Origin: Paenibacillus lutrae
Lineage (GTDB): Bacteria > Bacillota > Bacilli > Paenibacillales > NBRC-103111
NCBI RefSeq assembly: GCF_009757775.1
Contig: NZ_RHLK01000016.1
Location: 103,486 to 167,485, forward strand
Direction: 5' to 3'
Length of the DNA: 64,000 nt
Positions within the stretch are counted from its first letter, which is position 1. Each line of letters begins with the position of its first letter. Both the position numbers and the translations under genes were made by a program. The notes under the pieces were generated by a model. That model saw only the letters and a list, made by a program, of their open reading frames with translations, had not been told where the DNA came from and did not search any database. Below are positions 16,999 to 27,157 of this stretch, piece after piece.

Positions 16999-19013
16999 TG
17001 GCTGCGGATGCTGCGCGTGCGCAGAATACCAGGCATACCAACAGTGAAGAGTCGTCGGCGGAGAGTGCAAGTGCTGCAACTGCCGCAAGTGCCGCTGAAG
17101 CTGAGAACAGAGTGAATAGGAAAGGTGCAGCAAGCGATATAAACGTTGTGAACACTGCAGAGCAGGCCGAAGTTGTAGAACCTGTAAATGCAGAAGGTTC
17201 TGTAAGCCGTGCCAATCAAGGAAAGGCTGTAAACGGTGAAGATCCGGTTTCAGCGGGTGTTCCTTCTGCCGTAAATTCAACTATGCATATAGGAATAGAA
17301 GGTTCAGGAGAAAAGATGTTTCGTTCCCTTTTTCTGACCGAAACGGCTGAGAGTCAGCGGAGCTATCGCGATATGATGACGACAGCAGTCGAGGTAATCA
17401 TCCGCGACTTTGCATCCTCGCCGCAGCCATACAGCGGCCTCAGTCCGGAGCAGCTTGCGGGCCTCGTGGATAAATTAACCATCTGCCCGGAGAACGGTTC
17501 GGACATGTTCGCTGTACTCGGCAGTGTGGGAGAAACCATCCTCCGCCACAGCGCCGTAGTTACCCATCCGGCTTGTGCGGCGCATCTGCACTGCCCGCCG
17601 CTGGCATCCTCGCTGGCAGCGGAAGCGTTGATCTCCGCAACGAATCAGTCGATGGATTCGTGGGATCAGAGCATGGCCGGAACTCTGCTGGAGCAGCGGA
17701 TGATCCGGTGGCTGTGCGGCTTGGCAGGTTATGCAAGTGAGACTGAGGGAGAGGATTGCGCGGCATCAGCTTCTGCCGAAAGCCTTGCGCACGGCGCAGC
17801 CGGTTCTGCTCTAAGCGGGCAGGAACGAGCAAGCGCTCAGGGCCGTCACAGCGATCGGAGCGGAGAGGGCTCAAGCCCTTCAACGGAGCTGCTCCCGCAT
17901 GAGACAACTCCCCGTGTCCGGCAGCCTGATAGCCTGAACGCAGCCAAGCCGGACGGAGTGTTCACCAGCGGAGGCACGCAGTCCAATTACATGGGGCTGC
18001 TGCTGGCCCGTGACCGCTTCTGCATGAGCCGCTGGCATTGGAACGTCCGGGAGCTCGGGCTCCATCCGGCTGCTTCGAGAATGCGTGTGCTGTGCTCAGA
18101 AGCCGCACACTTCACGGTGAAGCAGTCGGCCGCTCAGCTGGGCCTGGGTGAACAGGCCGTGGTGAGCATTCCGGTGGACAGTCAGCACCGGATGCGCCCG
18201 GACCTGTTGGAGCAGCAGCTGACGCAGCTCCGGGATGACGGCCTGCTGCCGTTCGCGCTGGTGGCGACAGCGGGCACTACGGATTTCGGCAGCATAGACC
18301 CGCTGCCTGAGCTGGCTGCGATTGCCCGCAGGCATGACCTCTGGCTCCATACCGATGCCGCGTACGGCGGTGCGCTGCTGCTGAGCGATAAGCATGCAGG
18401 TCTGCTGGCCGGTCTTGACCTGGCGGATTCGATTGCCGTTGATTTTCATAAAATGTTCTATCAGCCGATCTCCTGCGGAGCATTCCTGCTCCGGGATCGG
18501 CATGATTTCCGGTTTATGAGACAGCTGGCGGATTATCTTAATCCGGCAGAGGACGAAGAGGACGGCGTGCCGAATCTCGTGACCAAATCGGTTCAGACAA
18601 CGCGCCGCTTCGATGCGCTCAAATTATATATCTCTTTGCAGCACATAGGACGGCTGGCTTTCGGCGAGATGATCGATTATACGCTGGAGCTGGCAGGCGG
18701 CACGGCCGCCCTTATCCGGCAGGAGCCTGCTTTTGAGCTGATGAATGAGCCGGTTATGAACGCAATTGTCTTCCGCTACGTTCCTGCCTCTTGTCCGGTA
18801 GGGCGGAGTCCCGAAGAATGGTCGGATGAACTCAACGTCCGTATTCGTTCCACACTGCTGTCGGAGGGAACGGCGGTGCTTGCGCGCACAAAAGCAAACG
18901 GACGGTTGTGGCTCAAGTTCACTTTGCTGAATCCGCGTACGGAGCTGAAGCATACGAAGCAAATTTTACAAAAGGCAAAGGAGATTGGGAAGGCGCTTGA
19001 AGCGGGAGGCTGA
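16995..19013 (+). CDS. ddc: L-2,4-diaminobutyrate decarboxylase
   Basis: Group II PLP decarboxylase, 672 residues from the ATG at 16995 that overlaps the dat stop. Core motifs are VFTSGGTQSNYMGL, HTDAAYGGALLL (cofactor Asp) and the Schiff-base Lys in AVDFHKMFYQPISCGA. It converts diaminobutyrate to 1,3-diaminopropane. Typical members have about 480-510 residues. The extra length comes from a low-complexity N-terminal tract of about 107 residues and a Ser/Ala/Glu-rich insertion near residues 245-320. An internal ATG at 17316 with aggag five bases upstream would give a 565-residue protein beginning where homologues normally do, so it may be the real start. Confidence 0.85.
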   Translation: MMAADAARAQNTRHTNSEESSAESASAATAASAAEAENRVNRKGAASDINVVNTAEQAEVVEPVNAEGSVSRANQGKAVNGEDPVSAGVPSAVNSTMHIGIEGSGEKMFRSLFLTETAESQRSYRDMMTTAVEVIIRDFASSPQPYSGLSPEQLAGLVDKLTICPENGSDMFAVLGSVGETILRHSAVVTHPACAAHLHCPPLASSLAAEALISATNQSMDSWDQSMAGTLLEQRMIRWLCGLAGYASETEGEDCAASASAESLAHGAAGSALSGQERASAQGRHSDRSGEGSSPSTELLPHETTPRVRQPDSLNAAKPDGVFTSGGTQSNYMGLLLARDRFCMSRWHWNVRELGLHPAASRMRVLCSEAAHFTVKQSAAQLGLGEQAVVSIPVDSQHRMRPDLLEQQLTQLRDDGLLPFALVATAGTTDFGSIDPLPELAAIARRHDLWLHTDAAYGGALLLSDKHAGLLAGLDLADSIAVDFHKMFYQPISCGAFLLRDRHDFRFMRQLADYLNPAEDEEDGVPNLVTKSVQTTRRFDALKLYISLQHIGRLAFGEMIDYTLELAGGTAALIRQEPAFELMNEPVMNAIVFRYVPASCPVGRSPEEWSDELNVRIRSTLLSEGTAVLARTKANGRLWLKFTLLNPRTELKHTKQILQKAKEIGKALEAGG

Positions 19014-19185
19014 GAAGTCCGACAGGAAACAGAACTGCGACTAACTTCGGCTCCTCAAGCGGCGGAGAATCACAGCGTATGTGCTTCAGAACGTGCCGGA
19101 GAACTACTGCAGGTGCAAAAGATCGCGACTGGATTCATCAATACATCATGTTATTAATCTAAGCTCAAACAGGAGGAACCGTTAC

Positions 19186-21276
19186 ATGAGTGCAAGGGAA
19201 ATTGCCGCCAAAGCGGCTATGCAGAGCTTTCTCAATTGTTATCTGCGGGAAACGGGAAGTGGAGAATGGGTTTCGGCAGATGAAATCGGGCTTGGAACGA
19301 AAGACAAGGAGACCGTCATCTATACGAAAGTGGATTTGCCTCTTCAGGGAGTTGTTATTGCCGCCGGTGTCCGGTATAAGTCACCCACGGGCCGGCATGT
19401 ATTTGCTTTTCCCGTGTATTACCGGACGGGTGCCGGGCAGAAGTGGGTGGAGGCGGATTATGTGACGCTGGCTGTCATCCTCGTGAAAGAGCTCTCGCTT
19501 CAACTGCGGGCTGCGGAGACGTTAGAGGGAACATCGACGGAAGCATTCCCGCAGGCAGCCTCAGGAGCAGCCTCAGAAGGAGCATCAGAAGCAGCCTTAG
19601 AAGCGGCCTTAGAAGCAGCCTCAGAAGCAGCCCCCGCCTTAGAAACAGCATCGGCAGCGGAGGCGCCCCCGGTAGGGGTTGTGACGGCCGCAGCGCGCCA
19701 TTCTGCAGTGGATGAGCTTATACTGCGGCTGATCCAGAGCACCCGCAACATCGAAAGCTTCGTCTCTAGCCGTCAGGACGATACGGAGGCTTTGTACGGT
19801 TTCGATACGGATTTTATCGAAGCGGAACAGTCGCTGCTGTTCGGACATCTGATTCATCCTACTCCTAAGAGCCGCCAGGGCATACCCGAGGAAGAGCAGG
19901 CTCTGTACTCGCCGGAGCTGAAAGGTGAATTTCAGCTCCATTACTTCCGCGCTCACCGCTCCATCGTCCGTGAAGATTCGGCATGGTCCGAATCAGCCTC
20001 GGAACTGGTCAAAGCCGGTCTGCGCGATGATCCGTCGGTTCCGCCGGCTTTTATGGAAGACTTCTGCGGAAGTGTCCATAAGCAAGCAGGCGGCGGTTAC
20101 CCGGGCGAAGCAAACGGCTTGACCAGCGAAGCAGGCACGGATTCTGCAAGTGATGCGGAAAGCCCGGCTGCTGACGACTACTCGCTGATCCCGGTTCATC
20201 CGCTTCAGGCCCGGTGGCTGCTCACCCGGCCGGAGGTGCAGCGGCACATGGAAGCGGGATTGCTGCAGGATATGGGGCAGCTTGGACAGCCTTACGCAGC
20301 CACTTCTTCTCTGAGAACCGTTTATCATCCGGAATCCCGCTTTATGTTCAAATTCTCCGTGCAGGTGAAAGTGACGAATTCCCTGCGCGTGAATCTGTTC
20401 AAGGAGCTGGAGCGGGGCGTTGAGGTTCAGCGCCTGCTTCTGACGGATCTCGGACGCGTGAGGAATCTATTCCCCGGATTCGATATTACTTGTGATCCGG
20501 CCTACCTCACACTTCGACTCGGCCAAGAGGACGAATCCGGCTTTGAAGTGGTCCTGCGCGATAATCAGTTCCGCCAAACCGCGGCATCAAGCGAAGCGCA
20601 GAATGCGACACTTGTAGCGGGTCTGGTACAGGATGCGCTGCCGGGCCAGCAGACCCGGATAGCCCGGATCATCCGGGAGCTGTCTGCCCGTGAAGGTAGA
20701 AGTACGGAAGAGGTAAGCACGGATTGGTTCCGGCGTTATCTGGATATTTCGCTCCGTCCGATGGTGTGGCTCTATTTGACTTATGGCGTGGCACTGGAAG
20801 CGCATCAGCAGAACAGCGTGGTGCAGCTCAAGGAAGGATACCCGGAGCGGTTTCGCTACCGTGATAATCAGGGCTACTATTTTTGCCGGTCGACCCGGCC
20901 TCTGCTGGACAATCTTCTGCCGGGAATCGGGGAGAAAAGCCAGACGGTCTGCGAGGATGCGGTTGCAGACGAGCGTTTCCGGTACTACCTCATTTACAAT
21001 CACATGTTTGGTCTGATTAACGGATTCGGGGCCGCCGGACTGATTGATGAAAGGGTTCTGCTGGCAGAGCTGCGCGCGGCATTGGAGGCTTTCTTGCCTC
21101 AAGACAGGGAGCCTTCCGTATTCTTGAGAAGCTTGCTGAACTCAGAGAAGCTGCCCTGCAAAGCCAATCTTCTGACCCGGTTGTATGACATGGATGAGCT
21201 GGTGGGAGCGATGGATACACAGTCCATTTACTGTCTCGTAGATAATCCGCTTGCAAAGGAGGCTGGCCGCGAATGA
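19186..21276 (+). CDS. asbA: Siderophore synthetase, NIS family, AsbA-like
   Basis: A 696-residue NRPS-independent siderophore synthetase (IucA/IucC family). The ATG at 19186 follows AGGAGG. It agrees along its length with petrobactin AsbA as I remember it: SFLNCYLRETGSGEW near the start, SLLFGHLIHPTPKSRQGI, PVHPLQARWLL, ALEAHQQNSVVQLK and RYRDNQGYYFC. AsbA adenylates citrate and joins one carboxylate to a polyamine. An Ala/Glu/Ser-rich insertion at about residues 111-168, made of 12-bp DNA repeats, is absent from the remembered AsbA. Neighbouring genes supply both spermidine-type (3,4-catecholate) and diaminopropane-hydroxamate arms, so the amine it uses is uncertain. Confidence 0.88.
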   Translation: MSAREIAAKAAMQSFLNCYLRETGSGEWVSADEIGLGTKDKETVIYTKVDLPLQGVVIAAGVRYKSPTGRHVFAFPVYYRTGAGQKWVEADYVTLAVILVKELSLQLRAAETLEGTSTEAFPQAASGAASEGASEAALEAALEAASEAAPALETASAAEAPPVGVVTAAARHSAVDELILRLIQSTRNIESFVSSRQDDTEALYGFDTDFIEAEQSLLFGHLIHPTPKSRQGIPEEEQALYSPELKGEFQLHYFRAHRSIVREDSAWSESASELVKAGLRDDPSVPPAFMEDFCGSVHKQAGGGYPGEANGLTSEAGTDSASDAESPAADDYSLIPVHPLQARWLLTRPEVQRHMEAGLLQDMGQLGQPYAATSSLRTVYHPESRFMFKFSVQVKVTNSLRVNLFKELERGVEVQRLLLTDLGRVRNLFPGFDITCDPAYLTLRLGQEDESGFEVVLRDNQFRQTAASSEAQNATLVAGLVQDALPGQQTRIARIIRELSAREGRSTEEVSTDWFRRYLDISLRPMVWLYLTYGVALEAHQQNSVVQLKEGYPERFRYRDNQGYYFCRSTRPLLDNLLPGIGEKSQTVCEDAVADERFRYYLIYNHMFGLINGFGAAGLIDERVLLAELRAALEAFLPQDREPSVFLRSLLNSEKLPCKANLLTRLYDMDELVGAMDTQSIYCLVDNPLAKEAGRE

Positions 21277-22001
21277 CGGCAGGCAAGTATTCGCTGAGTC
21301 CGGATAACGGCAGCGGGGAGCAGGCTGCCGCTGGTTCTAACTCATCCGCAGCAGAAGAGGGAGCCTGCGCCTTCCAGCTCCTTCATCCCGGCTTGAACAA
21401 GACGATTTCGTTCCGTCCGGTCTCACTGGAGCGGGATGTTGAGCTTCTGCACAGCTGGCAGCAGGAAGCCCATGTTATTCCTTACTGGAATTTGAATGTA
21501 AGCCGGGAGCAATATGACGCCCATCTGCGGAGTTTCCTTGCCGATACGCACCAGACGCTCTACCTGGGGCTGCTGGACGGGACTCCCGTGAGCTATTTCG
21601 AAGCTTACTGGACGCGCAGCGATGTGATTGGTAGGCACTATGAGGCTCATCCGGCGGATCAAGGGGTTCATTTACTGATCGGCCCGCCTGAATACACGGG
21701 TAAAGGCTATGCCCTCCCGCTTCTTCAAGCGATGGTTGCCTTCCTGTTTCGTCACGCGGATACGCTGAAAATTATTGCGGAGCCTGATATCCGGAACGGC
21801 AAAATGATTCATATTTTCGAGAAATGCGGCTTTGTTGTCCAAAAAGAAGTTACGCTTCCCGATAAAAAAGGCGCGCTGATGTTCCTGGAGCGGGAGATTT
21901 TCAGCGCAAAATGGAAACAGCAGTGGGGACAGCTGCCCGATATCAAGGTGTTTGCGCCTTGGTTCGGAGAAGATGGCGGGCATGAACGCTGGGGCAATTG
22001 A
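21273..22001 (+). CDS. Siderophore hydroxylamine N-acetyltransferase (IucB/RhbD-like)
   Basis: A 242-residue GNAT-fold protein of the siderophore-acetyltransferase group. SWQQEAHVIPYWNLNVS, SYFEAYW, VHLLIGPPEYTGKGYALPLL (acetyl-CoA loop) and the IFEKCGF helix are visible. The start overlaps the asbA stop (ATGA), so it is coupled to it. Relatives acetylate the N-hydroxy group of lysine or diaminopropane to form the hydroxamate in aerobactin and schizokinen/rhizobactin. With the monooxygenase that follows, it builds the hydroxamate arm. Petrobactin itself needs no such enzyme, so it is an addition to the asb set. The N-terminal 30 residues are low complexity. Confidence 0.85.
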   Translation: MTAGKYSLSPDNGSGEQAAAGSNSSAAEEGACAFQLLHPGLNKTISFRPVSLERDVELLHSWQQEAHVIPYWNLNVSREQYDAHLRSFLADTHQTLYLGLLDGTPVSYFEAYWTRSDVIGRHYEAHPADQGVHLLIGPPEYTGKGYALPLLQAMVAFLFRHADTLKIIAEPDIRNGKMIHIFEKCGFVVQKEVTLPDKKGALMFLEREIFSAKWKQQWGQLPDIKVFAPWFGEDGGHERWGN

Positions 22002-22142
22002 CAGCGGGGTTCTGTCATCCGTTGCTTAACCCGGACTCGTTTGTTCTCTGCACAAAGAGGCCTGGGCCATGTCCGCAGCGGACTGGACAGCTAGTAAAAT
22101 CATTCTCATACGAGAGAAAGACGGAAGGTAAGGAGATATGTA

Positions 22143-23564
22143 ATGCGAAGCGAACGGAAGGAAGAAGTGCAAGGCCAAGTGCTCAGAACGGCTGCAGCCG
22201 ACAAGGAAATCCGGCTGCATGCCCAGGCTGAGGGAGCAGCCCGATTGCCGGAATCCGTCCTTTACGATGTGCTTGGCATCGGGATCGGCCCTTTTAATCT
22301 GGGGCTGGCGGCTCTGCTGCAGAAAACACCCCGCATCCAGTCTCTTTTTGTTGATCAAAAGACCCGTTTTGACTGGCACGCAGGAATGCTGATTGAAGGA
22401 ACGACGCTGCAAGTCCCTTTCTTCGCGGATTTGGTTACGATGGCGGACCCGACGAATCCGCTCAGTTTTTTAAACTATTTGCACGAGCAGGGGAGGCACT
22501 ATGCCTTTTACTTCCTGGAGAAGTTCCATATCCCTAGACGCGAATACAACGAATATTGCCGCTGGGCTGCCGGTAAGCTGCCTTCCTGCCAATTCGGTAT
22601 GGAGGCGCGGGATGTCCGGCTGGATTCGTCAGGCAGCGAGAGCGTGTTCGAGGTAGACGTGTATGATACGGCTTCCGGTGAAACGAGGACCTACCGGACC
22701 CGGAATCTGGCTCTCGGAGTAGGAAGCGTGCCCTCGGTCGGAGAGCGGTTCCGCACGCATTTGGGTGAGAGTGTGTTTCATTCAGCCGATTTCATGAATA
22801 AGCTGGAGCAGTGCCGCAGGGCCAAGTCGGTGACGGTCATCGGTTCCGGGCAGAGCGCGGGAGAAATATTTCTCCGGCTGCTCCAAGAGCAGGAAGCCTG
22901 CGGTTATCGGCTCGACTGGTTTACGCGCTCTGCCGGATTTTTCCCGATGGAATATTCCAAGCTGGGTCTGGAGCATTTCTCCCCGGATTATACGAATTAT
23001 TTCTATCAGCTTCCGCAGGCCGTCAAGGACGAGATCCGGGAAGGGCAGGCACTGCTGTACAAAGGAATTAGTGCCGCTACGATTGCGGACATCTATGATG
23101 CGCTGTACGAGGCGAGCGTCGGCGGGAAGGAGCTTGCCGTAAGGCTGCTTGCGTCCACGGAGGTACGCAATATCAAACCGGTGTCCGGGGAGAAGAGCGA
23201 GCAGGTCAGACTGACCTGCAGGCATTTGATCCAGGACGAGCATTTTACGCATGACAGTGATGTAGTGATCTTCGCGACAGGCTACACGCATACGATACCC
23301 CGCTGTTTAGGGTCGTTGCAGGATTTGATCCGCTGGGATTCAGCCGGACGCTACGAGGTAGGCGGTGATTACAAGCTTGCCTTGAAGGAAGAGCTGGCCA
23401 ATTCGATTTATATTCAGAACGGGGAGCTTCATACGCATGGAGTCGGGGCGCCGGACTTGGGCCTGGGAGCCCACCGGAACAGCGTTATTATTAATTCGCT
23501 TGCGGGTGAGACGGTGTATCCCGTTCGTGAACGCAACGTTTTCCAGCAATTCGGGATTCGATGA
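22143..23564 (+). CDS. Siderophore amine N-monooxygenase (IucD/RhbE-like)
   Basis: A 473-residue flavoprotein N-hydroxylase. FAD motif GIGIGPFNLGLAAL lies at about residues 45-58, the substrate-side segment has FDWHAGMLIEGTTLQVPF, the NADPH motif is VIGSGQSAGEIFL, and the late ATGY motif is present. Homologues hydroxylate the terminal amine of lysine, ornithine or 1,3-diaminopropane. Because dat and ddc are in the same operon, 1,3-diaminopropane is the most likely substrate. Residues 1 to about 38 are a non-conserved extension. The gene starts 141 bp after the acetyltransferase and overlaps the MFS gene (ATGA). Confidence 0.88.
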   Translation: MRSERKEEVQGQVLRTAAADKEIRLHAQAEGAARLPESVLYDVLGIGIGPFNLGLAALLQKTPRIQSLFVDQKTRFDWHAGMLIEGTTLQVPFFADLVTMADPTNPLSFLNYLHEQGRHYAFYFLEKFHIPRREYNEYCRWAAGKLPSCQFGMEARDVRLDSSGSESVFEVDVYDTASGETRTYRTRNLALGVGSVPSVGERFRTHLGESVFHSADFMNKLEQCRRAKSVTVIGSGQSAGEIFLRLLQEQEACGYRLDWFTRSAGFFPMEYSKLGLEHFSPDYTNYFYQLPQAVKDEIREGQALLYKGISAATIADIYDALYEASVGGKELAVRLLASTEVRNIKPVSGEKSEQVRLTCRHLIQDEHFTHDSDVVIFATGYTHTIPRCLGSLQDLIRWDSAGRYEVGGDYKLALKEELANSIYIQNGELHTHGVGAPDLGLGAHRNSVIINSLAGETVYPVRERNVFQQFGIR

Positions 23565-24928
23565 GGACGAAGCTCGCAGGCTTTGGAGCCGGCTCCCCCC
23601 GGGCTCAGCTGGCCCAGGCTGTACTCCTGGGTTGTGTGTTTCTCGGTTTGTTTACGGAAGTGCTGCTGTCTCCTTTTTATCCGCAGTTTTTCAGCAAAGT
23701 GTTCGGCGTGGAAGATTACGCATTTACCGGCGTTTATATTTTCGTATGCCGCCTTACCGTCGTACTTATTTCCCCGTTGTGGGGTTTGTTATCCAAAAGA
23801 TTTGAGGCCAAGCATCTGCTGGTAGCCGGACAGGCGGGAACAGCCGTGTGTACGGCACTGATGGCGACCGCCGGTACCGCTGCTGAATTCCTTGTGATAA
23901 CGGTTCTGCTTCTATTGTTCAAAAGCAGTTACATGCTCATCTACCCGCTCATGATCGAGTTATCCGAGGGACGCAAAAACGCGGCGACTGCCGCGAAGTT
24001 TCATGCGGTTCACCATACCGCTATTATTGTGTCTACACTGGTGGGTGCCAAAATGCTGGGCATGGAGCAGCCCCTTACTTTGTTCTACGGGGCAGCTGCG
24101 GCTGACGCCGTGCAGCTTGCTCTCTGCGTGTGGGTGCTGCGCGGTTATGCAGGCCAGGCCGCAGACAAAGCGGAGCCCGCAGTGCCGGGTGACGCCCGGA
24201 CGGTGGAAGCATCGAAGCGGGTGCGGCCGGCAGAAGCGCAAAAAGCGGGAGTGAGGAATCGGCAGGTGTCGGCAGAGAAGAAGCCGGTAAGCCTAAGCGG
24301 CACAGCCTCAGCTCCGAGCATTGTGAAGAGATATGGCTTCCTTCTGGCCATTGGGATCGTATTCTGCACGCTGGCGCTGGCGAACAACTTGATCCGGCCG
24401 TTCTTTACCCCGCTGGCAGAAGCCAGGTTAGGTACCGGGACAGAGACGGGGAGCCTTTTGTTCCTGATCCCGAGTGCGATGGCGGTGGCGGCGATGCCTC
24501 TTATCCGGAGACTTTGCGTGCCGGAGCGGTCAACGGCCGTTTATACGGCCGGCATTGCGATCATGGCGGCCGGTTTACTCCTGCAGGCAGCGGCAGACAG
24601 TATGCTGGTGATGGTTATCGGGCGCATGCTGTACGGGCTGTTCCTGGCCTTAACGATGGCTGTGCTGGACGTCATGCTGTTCGACCGGAGCAGCGGAAGC
24701 AGCCTGCCGCTTCATTTTAGCGTGATCGTATCGTTCCAGAATGTGGGCGAACTGCTGTCTCCGCTGCTCGCATCCTCGCTGGCACGCGAAATAAGCTTAA
24801 CGGCACCGCTTGTTGCGGCGGCGCTTTTGTGTCTGGTGAACCTGCTGCTCTTCTTTATCTTTGTGAGGAGCGCAGCTTCCGGAGCCGGCAAGAGCAAGCG
24901 GCAGCCGGAAAGTGAGATTTACTGCTAG
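23561..24928 (+). CDS. MFS transporter, probable siderophore exporter
   Basis: A 455-residue protein with about twelve hydrophobic segments and a long, charged, Ala/Lys-rich central loop (about residues 200-245), the normal two-half layout of the major facilitator superfamily. It is coupled to the monooxygenase gene by a four-base overlap and lies inside the siderophore operon, so export of the finished siderophore is the natural role. Hydroxamate and petrobactin producers carry such exporters. The sequence alone does not reveal the substrate. Confidence 0.8.
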   Translation: MRTKLAGFGAGSPRAQLAQAVLLGCVFLGLFTEVLLSPFYPQFFSKVFGVEDYAFTGVYIFVCRLTVVLISPLWGLLSKRFEAKHLLVAGQAGTAVCTALMATAGTAAEFLVITVLLLLFKSSYMLIYPLMIELSEGRKNAATAAKFHAVHHTAIIVSTLVGAKMLGMEQPLTLFYGAAAADAVQLALCVWVLRGYAGQAADKAEPAVPGDARTVEASKRVRPAEAQKAGVRNRQVSAEKKPVSLSGTASAPSIVKRYGFLLAIGIVFCTLALANNLIRPFFTPLAEARLGTGTETGSLLFLIPSAMAVAAMPLIRRLCVPERSTAVYTAGIAIMAAGLLLQAAADSMLVMVIGRMLYGLFLALTMAVLDVMLFDRSSGSSLPLHFSVIVSFQNVGELLSPLLASSLAREISLTAPLVAAALLCLVNLLLFFIFVRSAASGAGKSKRQPESEIYC

Positions 24929-25198
24929 AGGGACGGGATATCCGCGATAACTGTACGGAGGTGGCGGGAAGAATCGCCATAGGGAAGCTGGCAGCTGCCT
25001 TGCAGGCAGCCTGCCTGCGGAGATAGTGCAGGGACAGTTGGAGCTGCCGCATGCGACTCGAAGTTTCCTAAGGATACGGCCTTCATCCTTCATCATGTTC
25101 GATGTTCGAAGCAGGGCAACAAGGATAAAGCGGCTGCTGAAGGACGCAGGAAGCCGGCCAGCAAGGAGAAAGCGACAAAAAAGGGATATAAGGGAGGG
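24929..25198. other. Spacer inside the siderophore operon
   Basis: A 270-bp gap between the exporter and asbB, the longest within the operon. It contains GC-rich inverted repeats around 24985-25025 (cagctgcc, ggcagcctgcctgc), which may pause transcription or protect an mRNA end. I see no T-run terminator, Fur box or convincing small gene. Confidence 0.4.
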
Positions 25199-27136
25199 AT
25201 GAGGATGAACCGGATATCGCAGGACATGAAGGTCAGCGAGGCTATCGCCTCTCCGCAATATGCGCAGGTTCTAAGCAGAGTGTTCCGGCAATTAATTGAA
25301 TCTCTGCTGTACGAGGAAGTGATAGAAGCCCAGACGCAGCAAAGCGGGGACGTTACTTTATATACGCTGCGGGGCACCGATTCAAGGGGCCGCCCCTGCT
25401 TCTATACTTGCTGCGGGAAGCGGCGCTTGTCGTTTGGGCGCATCCGTCTGACCGAAGCGCCGGTGATCCGGCAATCCGCGGAAGGCAGGGGAGAAGCTTC
25501 CTCCGTAGCTCTCTTTATGCGGGAAGTCGTCAAGCCGGAGCGATCACCGGACGGTATGGTACCGGATGAACAGAAACTGGAAGCTTTCATTGAAGAATTG
25601 GAAGAAACGGTGCTGAAGGATACGCTGAGCCAATATGAGCGTGCACGAAGCGGTGTACAAAATGTACAAAGCGCAGAGCGCGGTACGCAAAACGGTACAC
25701 AATACGGTGTACAAAACGCAGAGCACGGCAGTCTTCAGGGGAAAGGCTACGACGCGCTCGAAAGCGGACTGACGGACGGGCACCCGTATCACCCGAGCTA
25801 CAAGTCCAGGATCGGCTTTGATTATGCCGATCATATGGCTTACGGGCCGGAGTACAAGCAGCCCCTCCGGCTGCTGTGGGTGGCTGTGCGCCGGGAGAAT
25901 ACCCGGGCGGCCATCAGCTCCGGATCGGACTTCGGCAACCTGCTGGCTGCCGAACTGGGCGAAGCGGAGCTGGCCAGGCTCCATGCCGCCGTCCGGGCTG
26001 CCGGATGTGATCCCCGGCACTACCACTTCGTGCCGGTGCATCCGTGGCAGTGGAAGAAGAAGATTGCCCCGGCGTACATGGCGCATCTGCGGGACAAGCG
26101 GATGATCCTGCTCGGTGAATCACCTGACGAGTATAGGCCGCAGCAATCCATCCGCACGATGGCCAACCGGAGCAGGATCGGTAAAGCCTCCTTGAAGCTG
26201 GCTATGAATTTGCTCAACACTTCCAGCTCCCGCCATTTGCCGCCTCATTTCGTTACGACAGCGCCGATGGTGTCCGACTGGCTGACCGAGCTTGTGGAGG
26301 GCGACAATTATTTGAAGAACGAGGCGAAGCTCATCTTGCTGCGTGAGTTTGCCGGGATTTCTTATGACCCGCCCGCAGCGGATGATCCCAGGGCTGAGGG
26401 AGCTGCCGGATCACTCGGCTGCATCTGGAGAGAAAGCATTCATCAGCACCTGGAAAAGGGAGAAGAGGCCGCTCCGTTCAATGCGCTGTGCGCGCTGGAA
26501 CTGGACGGTACGCCGTACATTCTGCCGTGGCTTCAGTCTATAGGGGTCGAGAGCTGGCTGAGAAGACTGTTTGAAACCTCTGTCCTGCCTATCGTCCATC
26601 TGCTTGTCGCGCAGGGCGTTTCGCTCGAAACGCATGCACAGAATATGGTGCTCGTTCACCGGGACGGCATGCCCGTGAGGGTTGCGCTTAAGGATTTCCA
26701 TGAAGATGTCCTGTTCTGCCGGGAGTATTTGGCGCAGCCGGAGAAATGCCCTGATTTTACGCAGGCGCATGAAATCTATGAAGGGGCTCCCCTCGGAACC
26801 TATTTCGAAATGGCGGATGTCGCATCCGTCCGGAGCCTGACGCTCGGCGCGCTGTTCTTCATCAATCTCGGCGAACTGGCACTCCTGCTGGCAGACCGGT
26901 CCGGATATGAGGAAACCCGTTTCTGGGAACTGGCCGCACAAGTGTTAAGCGAATATGAGCGCAGGTTCCCGCAGCTCGCGGAGCGCTACAGGCAGGCGGA
27001 TCTGTTCGTGCCGACCTGCCGGGTGGAGCAGCTTACCAAGCGCCGCTTGTATCCTCAGCGGGATTCACTTACTCATGAAGTGCCCAATCCGCTGTTCGCG
27101 GTAACCCGGCAGCTGGAGAAGTCAGGCCAGGCCTGA
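25199..27136 (+). CDS. asbB: Siderophore synthetase, NIS family, AsbB-like
   Basis: A 645-residue NIS synthetase closely resembling petrobactin AsbB: GHPYHPSYKSRIGFDY, VPVHPWQWKKKI, GSLGCIWRESIH, LETHAQNMVLVH and the C-terminal LTKRRLYPQRDSLTHEVPNPL. AsbB condenses a second amine onto the citrate monoamide made by AsbA. A Gln/Asn/Ser insertion at about residues 150-180, encoded by imperfect DNA repeats, is not in the remembered homologue. Start ATG 25199 (or 25205) follows aagggaggg. With two different NIS enzymes and two kinds of arms, the enzyme may join the non-identical half. Confidence 0.9.
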   Translation: MRMNRISQDMKVSEAIASPQYAQVLSRVFRQLIESLLYEEVIEAQTQQSGDVTLYTLRGTDSRGRPCFYTCCGKRRLSFGRIRLTEAPVIRQSAEGRGEASSVALFMREVVKPERSPDGMVPDEQKLEAFIEELEETVLKDTLSQYERARSGVQNVQSAERGTQNGTQYGVQNAEHGSLQGKGYDALESGLTDGHPYHPSYKSRIGFDYADHMAYGPEYKQPLRLLWVAVRRENTRAAISSGSDFGNLLAAELGEAELARLHAAVRAAGCDPRHYHFVPVHPWQWKKKIAPAYMAHLRDKRMILLGESPDEYRPQQSIRTMANRSRIGKASLKLAMNLLNTSSSRHLPPHFVTTAPMVSDWLTELVEGDNYLKNEAKLILLREFAGISYDPPAADDPRAEGAAGSLGCIWRESIHQHLEKGEEAAPFNALCALELDGTPYILPWLQSIGVESWLRRLFETSVLPIVHLLVAQGVSLETHAQNMVLVHRDGMPVRVALKDFHEDVLFCREYLAQPEKCPDFTQAHEIYEGAPLGTYFEMADVASVRSLTLGALFFINLGELALLLADRSGYEETRFWELAAQVLSEYERRFPQLAERYRQADLFVPTCRVEQLTKRRLYPQRDSLTHEVPNPLFAVTRQLEKSGQA

Positions 27137-27157
27137 TAACCAAGGAGGGAAAGTTAT